Below are positions 60,088 to 64,000 of a stretch of DNA of 64,000 nt, piece after piece. Position 1 is the first letter of the stretch. Each line of letters starts with the position of its first letter. The DNA lies in the NCBI GenBank assembly GCA_040882505.1, contig JBBEBE010000009.1:124001-188000 (forward strand), written 5' to 3'. Below the pieces are notes generated by a model, which worked only from the letters and a program-made list of their open reading frames with translations, was not told the origin of the DNA and did no database searches. Source of the stretch: JBBEBE01 sp040882505 (lineage in GTDB: Bacteria; Bacteroidota; Rhodothermia; Balneolales; Balneolaceae). The position numbers were made by a program, and so were the translations under genes.

Positions 60088-61449
60088 ATGAAAAAGACCT
60101 ATTCTCGTGAGTCGTTTCTGAAGACGACCGGAACGGCGGTCGGCGCCGGATTTTTGGCGGCCAATCCGATCCTCACCTTTGCAGCCAACCGTACCGGAAA
60201 CGAAAAAATGTGCCTGGCCCTGGTCGGAACCGGGGTACGTGGCGTGGCGATGTACGGTCGCCGCCTGATCCAGAACTATGGTGAATATGTAAACATGGTC
60301 GGCATCTGCGACAAGAATCCGGGACGACTCGCCTATGGAGCCGAGTACATTCAGGCGCCCGATGCCCGAACTTATACCGATCTGGACGAAATGCTCTCTG
60401 AAACGCAGCCCGACTGGCTCATCATCACCACATGGGATTGGGAGCACCACAATCAGATTCTGACCGGCCTCAAACACGGATGCAACATCATCTGCGAGAA
60501 GCCGATTACCATCGACGAGGAGAAGGCGCAGTTGATTTTGGACGCCGAAAAAGAGTACGGCAAGGAGATCATCGTTACGTTCAACTACCGCTGGCCGCCC
60601 CACCGGGCACGACTCAAGGAGATTCTCATGAGTGGTGTAATTGGCGACATCACCAGCGTCGATTTTCACTGGAATCTGGACCACGATCACCTCAAACGGT
60701 ACATGCAACGCTGGCATGGAGAACGGGAGCGAGGCGGTACCCTGTGGGTCCACAAGGCGACTCACCACTTTGACATGATCAATTGGTTCCTGAATTCGGA
60801 ACCGGAAATGGTGTTCGCTCAGGGAGCCCTCGAACAGTTCGGGCACAACGGGCCGTTTCAGGGAGACAACTGTCGGAACTGTGCCCACACCGACGAGTGC
60901 CCCTACTACTGGGACATCACGGCCAACGATCATCTCCGACAACTCTATACGGAGAATGAACATTATGACGGATACATCCGGGACAACTGCGTCTTCCGTG
61001 ACCAGATCAATATCTACGACAAACATTCGGCCATGGTTCGCTATGCAAATGGTGTCCATTTGAACTACTCGCTCGCCGGACAGTCCGATCACTCCGGATA
61101 CTGGCTCGCCTTCAACGGCACAAAGGGGCGAATCGAAGGACAGGAAGGGGGCTGGCCATCCAGGGACTACCAGGAATGGAAGCTTTTTGTCCGTGATCAA
61201 GAGCCGGAAGTCATCCGTGCCGAGTTTCAGGATGGGGGACACTGGGGAGGCGACCCGCTCATGAATGACAAACTCTTCCGAGATCCCGATATGGCCGACC
61301 CCCTCAATCAGGCGGCCAATGCCCGGGATGGCGTCATGTCCATTCTGACCGGAATCGCTGCCCGGAAGAGTTGCGAATCCGGCGAACCGGTCTTTATTCG
61401 GGATTTGACCAGCCTTCGACCGAGGGCACAGACCCACCCGAACGGGTAG
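60088..61449 (+). CDS. Exported Gfo/Idh/MocA-family oxidoreductase
   Basis: 453 residues from ATG 60088; the upstream open frame crosses the preceding terminator and is rejected. Tat-like leader (SRESFLKTTGTAVGAGFLAA). NAD site LALVGTGVRGVAMYG and the family motif CEKPITIDEEKAQ with Lys acting in hydride chemistry; a GGTLWVHKATHHFDMINWF segment supplies the distal His pair. A Cys cluster NCRNCAHTDECPYYWD could bind zinc. It is not of the GH109 branch (no TPWEWHVP). Probably oxidises or epimerises a sugar in the periplasm; substrate unknown. Own terminator follows. Confidence 0.8.
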   Translation: MKKTYSRESFLKTTGTAVGAGFLAANPILTFAANRTGNEKMCLALVGTGVRGVAMYGRRLIQNYGEYVNMVGICDKNPGRLAYGAEYIQAPDARTYTDLDEMLSETQPDWLIITTWDWEHHNQILTGLKHGCNIICEKPITIDEEKAQLILDAEKEYGKEIIVTFNYRWPPHRARLKEILMSGVIGDITSVDFHWNLDHDHLKRYMQRWHGERERGGTLWVHKATHHFDMINWFLNSEPEMVFAQGALEQFGHNGPFQGDNCRNCAHTDECPYYWDITANDHLRQLYTENEHYDGYIRDNCVFRDQINIYDKHSAMVRYANGVHLNYSLAGQSDHSGYWLAFNGTKGRIEGQEGGWPSRDYQEWKLFVRDQEPEVIRAEFQDGGHWGGDPLMNDKLFRDPDMADPLNQAANARDGVMSILTGIAARKSCESGEPVFIRDLTSLRPRAQTHPNG

Positions 61450-61472
61450 AGATCTTCTCGCCTCTTCCATGC

Positions 61473-61503
61473 AAAAAGGCTGCCCGATTCGGGTGGCCTT
61501 TTT
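61473..61503 (+). terminator. Intrinsic terminator after the Gfo/Idh gene
   Basis: AAAAAGGC/GCCTTTTT outer stem with an inner CCCG/CGGG hairpin, 23 bp past the stop. It rules out a start for the next gene at 61469. Confidence 0.85.
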
Positions 61504-61561
61504 CGTTATTTCTCCGTTTCATCACCTGTCCGGCACATTGCCATCACCCAACCCCGATCCC

Positions 61562-61936
61562 GTGATTGAAACCACTCGCCAACACTACAAGCAGATTGCC
61601 ATTTTGATCTCCATGGTTGCCGCCGGCATTCCGATCTGGACCCGTCCGGTTCGACAAGTCGACTTCACCGATCCGGGATTTCTCGGTCTCTGGTTCCTGA
61701 TCGGGTCCATTGCTGCCATGCTGAGCCTCCTGTTCATCAATTTGAAAACAAAAGACCTCGCCTCTTCTTTCATCATCGGATACGTAACTGCGGTGGTCGG
61801 GATGTTTGTAAGTGGTATATTGATCTCGAATCATGTTCACTCACAATTAACGCCGGCCCTGCTCATCGCCATGGTCATTGGCGGACTCTCAGGATCGATC
61901 GGTCCCCTGTTCTGGCGATGGATCAAACGGCGCTGA
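61562..61936 (+). CDS. Small four-helix membrane protein, unknown function
   Basis: 124 residues, read from a GTG at 61562 because earlier starts lie inside the preceding terminator. Four hydrophobic helices: IAILISMVAAGIPIW, LGLWFLIGSIAAMLSLLF, FIIGYVTAVVGMFVSGIL and ALLIAMVIGGLSGSIGPLF, ending in a basic WRWIKRR tail. I do not recognise the family. It is 10 bp upstream of pdxJ, so probably the first gene of the pdxJ-era operon. Confidence 0.6.
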   Translation: MIETTRQHYKQIAILISMVAAGIPIWTRPVRQVDFTDPGFLGLWFLIGSIAAMLSLLFINLKTKDLASSFIIGYVTAVVGMFVSGILISNHVHSQLTPALLIAMVIGGLSGSIGPLFWRWIKRR

Positions 61937-61946
61937 CTTCGTATCC

Positions 61947-62699
61947 ATGCAGCTTTATGTAAACATCGACCATGTCGCCACACTCAGAAATGCCCGTGGG
62001 GAAGGGTATCCCGACCCGATCCAGGCTGCAAGAGTCTGTGAAGAGGCTGGTGCACACGGGATCGTCTTCCATCTTCGGGGAGACCGGCGACACATTCAGG
62101 ATCCCGATGTCTTTCGCCTCAAGGATGTGGTCACCGGTGTTCTTGATTTCGAGATGGCTGCAACGGACGAAATGATCCGAATATGCCGGGAGGTCGATCC
62201 CCACCTGGTCACATTTGTGCCCGAAAACCGCCAGGAGCTAACGACCGAAGGCGGGCTGGACATGACTCGTTTGGAGATCATCTACAGCGAGAAGGTTCTG
62301 CCGGCTTTTGAAGGAACCCGCACGCAGGTGAGCCTCTTTTTGGATCCGGAACCGACCCACATCGACATTGCCGCGCGCCTGGGAGTTCCAGTCATTGAAC
62401 TCCACACCGGCAGATACGCCAATGCCCGTGGGGAAGCCCGCAACGTGGAACTTCAACGACTCACGGAGGCCGCTATTCAAGCCCACCAACTCGGGATCAC
62501 CGTCAATGCCGGACACGGGTTGAACCTTCAGAATCTTCCCGAGTTTTTGGAGACCGTCCCCCATCTGAATGATATCAGTATCGGTCACGCCTTGATCTCG
62601 GACGCCCTCTTTCAGGGGCTCTCCTCGACGGTGAAGACCTATTTGAACTGCATGGATGATCACACTCACCAGGGAGAATCCGGCCCGTCAACCGCATGA
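61947..62699 (+). CDS. pdxJ: Pyridoxine 5'-phosphate synthase
   Basis: 250 residues, ATG 61947 (the usual family N-terminus MQLYVNIDHVATLRNARG). PdxJ condenses 1-deoxyxylulose 5-phosphate with 3-amino-1-hydroxyacetone phosphate to pyridoxine 5'-phosphate in the cytoplasm, the last step of the DXP-dependent vitamin B6 pathway. Hallmarks: NIDHVATLRNARG, FHLRGDRRHIQD, FVPENRQELTTEGG, IELHTGRYA and VNAGHGLN. Followed by era after 4 bp. Confidence 0.97.
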   Translation: MQLYVNIDHVATLRNARGEGYPDPIQAARVCEEAGAHGIVFHLRGDRRHIQDPDVFRLKDVVTGVLDFEMAATDEMIRICREVDPHLVTFVPENRQELTTEGGLDMTRLEIIYSEKVLPAFEGTRTQVSLFLDPEPTHIDIAARLGVPVIELHTGRYANARGEARNVELQRLTEAAIQAHQLGITVNAGHGLNLQNLPEFLETVPHLNDISIGHALISDALFQGLSSTVKTYLNCMDDHTHQGESGPSTA

Positions 62700-62703
62700 T
62701 CTC

Positions 62704-63600
62704 ATGAACAGCCCTGCAGACACCCCGCACCGTTCCGGTTACGTCGCGTTGATCGGCAATCCCAATGCCGGGAAATCGACACTGATGAATCAAATTCTGG
62801 GGAGCCGGGTGTCGATTACCACCCACAAACCACAGACCACCCGACATCAAATTCTGGGGATCCATTCGGACGAGGATTCCCAGATCATGTTCCTGGACAC
62901 TCCCGGCGTTCTTACCCCCTCGTATGAATTGCAGAGTGCCATGATGCGTTTTGTCGAGCGAGCCAGACAGGATGCCGACATCATCCTTTTTATTGTGGAC
63001 GGGACGGATGCCTCAACACCGGACCGGGCCATTTCAATTCTGCATTCGTTGCAGAAACCAATCTGGCTGGTGATCAACAAACTCGACCGTATCGACCGAA
63101 CGAAAGCGGAAGAGATCGAGTCACGCATTCGGGAAAAGCTGCGGATAGATCGAACCTTTCAGCTATCTGCCTTGAATGGCGACGGAACAGGCGACCTTCT
63201 GCAATCCCTCAAGGTGTCCCTGCCCGAAGGGCCTCCATACTATCCGAAAGAGATGCTCAGCGAGCAGCCGATGCGGTTTTTCGCTGCCGAGTTGATTCGG
63301 GAACAGATTTTCCTGCAATTCCATGAAGAGATTCCCTACTCCTGCACCGTCGAGGTCTTTCAGTACGAGGAGCAGGAAAAAATGGACGTGATTCGGGCAG
63401 ACATCATTGTCAATCGCTCGTCCCAGAAAGGTATGCTCATCGGCAAGGGCGGGAAAGCGATCCGCAATCTGGGAACGGAAGCACGCGCCTCCATTGAAGA
63501 GTTTACAGGTCGTCACATTTTTCTGGATCTGCACGTCAAAGTCCGGGAAAAGTGGCGGGAAAAAGAGCAGTGGGTACGCCAGCTTGGCTACAACTCTTGA
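62704..63600 (+). CDS. era: GTPase Era, 30S ribosome assembly factor
   Basis: 298 residues from ATG 62704; the upstream frame overlaps pdxJ and is not needed. G1 GNPNAGKS at 18-25, switch THKPQTTRH, G3 DTPGV, G4 NKLD and a C-terminal KH domain with GMLIGKGGKAIRNLG. Era binds the 3' end of 16S rRNA during small-subunit maturation. A hairpin follows 20 bp after the stop. Confidence 0.97.
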   Translation: MNSPADTPHRSGYVALIGNPNAGKSTLMNQILGSRVSITTHKPQTTRHQILGIHSDEDSQIMFLDTPGVLTPSYELQSAMMRFVERARQDADIILFIVDGTDASTPDRAISILHSLQKPIWLVINKLDRIDRTKAEEIESRIREKLRIDRTFQLSALNGDGTGDLLQSLKVSLPEGPPYYPKEMLSEQPMRFFAAELIREQIFLQFHEEIPYSCTVEVFQYEEQEKMDVIRADIIVNRSSQKGMLIGKGGKAIRNLGTEARASIEEFTGRHIFLDLHVKVREKWREKEQWVRQLGYNS

Positions 63601-63620
63601 TCGATCCTGCCACAAACAGA

Positions 63621-63649
63621 ACGGGCCGAACCAAAATGGTTCAGCCCGT
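63621..63649. terminator. Hairpin between convergent era and NTF2-like genes
   Basis: ACGGGC/GCCCGT and GAACC/GGTTC stems with one mismatch and an AAAAT loop. No T-tract, but positioned to terminate from both sides. Confidence 0.5.
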
Positions 63650-63703
63650 ATCCATGTTCCCGATCCGGCTTGATCAACGGCCGGAAATGGTTGTTGACTC
63701 CTG

Positions 63704-64000
63704 TCAGGGCTCTCGCGGAGAAGAGTGCCATGCTTCGAAGGACCAGACCCCGTCTTCATAGGTATAGACAAGGGTAAACCGGAGATAGACATCCAGATCT
63801 TCACCCTGGACATTGACAACCAGATCGCTGCTTCCGTTGATAATCGCCACGGTCGGTGCGATGATCCGAACTTCAACATCATGATGGTCCAGGCTGCGGT
63901 AGATCACGTCTCCGGACCGTAGCGTGTTCAACAGCTGTTCCCGGGTATCCATGACTCCGCTGGAGTGGGTATACGTGCTGGTAGGAGACATTAATTCTTC
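63704..64000 (-). CDS. NTF2/SnoaL-like (DUF4440-type) protein, N-terminus beyond window
   Basis: The frame is open through the right edge (codons EE-L precede the first Met), so the gene is truncated there. The visible part matches the C-terminal two thirds of a DUF4440/SnoaL-like cystatin fold: THSSGVMDTREQLLNTLRSG, then VRIIAPTVAIINGSSDLVV and LRFTLVYTYEDGVWSFEAWH. These small proteins are usually of unknown function. Convergent with era. Confidence 0.75.
   Translation of the reverse strand, partial: EELMSPTSTYTHSSGVMDTREQLLNTLRSGDVIYRSLDHHDVEVRIIAPTVAIINGSSDLVVNVQGEDLDVYLRFTLVYTYEDGVWSFEAWHSSPREP

Noticed and set aside
59860..61470. 536-codon open frame on the minus strand
   Set aside because: Antisense to the Gfo/Idh gene, which has clear motifs, a leader peptide and flanking terminators.
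61469..61561. Upstream start for the small membrane protein
   Set aside because: It would place the N-terminus inside the terminator of the preceding gene; the GTG at 61562 is preferred.
1..64000. CRISPR array, tRNA, rRNA or transposase genes
   Set aside because: No regularly spaced direct repeats, cloverleaf-like stretches or transposase frames were recognised by eye; a dedicated tRNA and repeat search was not possible.

Overview
The window looks like a chromosomal segment of a heterotrophic, respiring bacterium of the Bacteroidota superphylum, most likely on the Rhodothermota/Balneolota side. The evidence is three complete ECF sigma / FecR / SusC / SusD sets, many lipoprotein signal peptides, a moderately GC-rich background, Gfo/Idh/MocA and sorbosone-dehydrogenase-type exported enzymes, and a linked pdxJ-era pair. 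The phylum call is inference; the SusC/SusD and FecR calls rest on recognisable sequence features. I saw no tRNA, rRNA, CRISPR array or insertion sequence. Most genes lie on the minus strand.

Region 1 (1-3.2 kb): two head-to-tail paralogous exported PQQ-type dehydrogenases (the complete copy fused to cytochrome c) and a UDP-glucuronate 4-epimerase-like gene. Region 2 (3.3-7.5 kb): a copper/nitrite module on the minus strand: small Cys-containing exported protein, AniA-type copper nitrite reductase homologue, NirV-like protein, a Sco protein fused to a cupredoxin domain, and a free azurin-type cupredoxin. Two palindromes of identical geometry lie upstream of it. Region 3 (7.6-8.8 kb): a conspicuously AT-rich RES-domain gene between strong inverted repeats. 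Region 4 (8.8-20.4 kb): LmbE deacetylase, FISUMP-heparinase fusion, NIPSNAP lipoprotein, methyltransferase, alpha/beta-hydrolase, NhaP2-type antiporter and PAS-PAS histidine kinase, ending in a CBM9-like lipoprotein that belongs to the next cluster.

Region 5 (19.2-54.9 kb) is an array of three polysaccharide/glycoconjugate uptake loci, all transcribed leftwards, each in the order sigma, FecR, SusC, SusD, enzymes. Locus A (sigma at 32.2-32.8 kb) carries two exported PQQ dehydrogenases, two COG3964-type amidohydrolases and a CBM9-like lipoprotein. Locus B (sigma at 44.6-45.2 kb) carries an endonuclease/exonuclease/phosphatase-fold lipoprotein, a formylglycine sulfatase and an octaheme cytochrome with TPRs. 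Locus C (sigma at 54.3-54.9 kb) is AT-richer than its surroundings and leads into a third COG3964 amidohydrolase and an exported SelA-like PLP enzyme. SusC/SusD would import the ligand, the STN domain of SusC would signal to FecR and release the sigma factor, and the exported enzymes would deacylate, desulfate or oxidise the substrate.

Region 6 (55-64 kb): a GH109-like Gfo/Idh glycosidase, an amidohydrolase-2 protein, a third PQQ/cytochrome c dehydrogenase, a second Gfo/Idh oxidoreductase, then a housekeeping operon (small membrane protein, pdxJ, era) and an edge-truncated NTF2/SnoaL-fold gene. The carbohydrate theme overall is oxidised, N-acetylated and sulfated glycans handled mostly by periplasmic oxidases, deacylases and a sulfatase rather than by many classical glycoside hydrolases.
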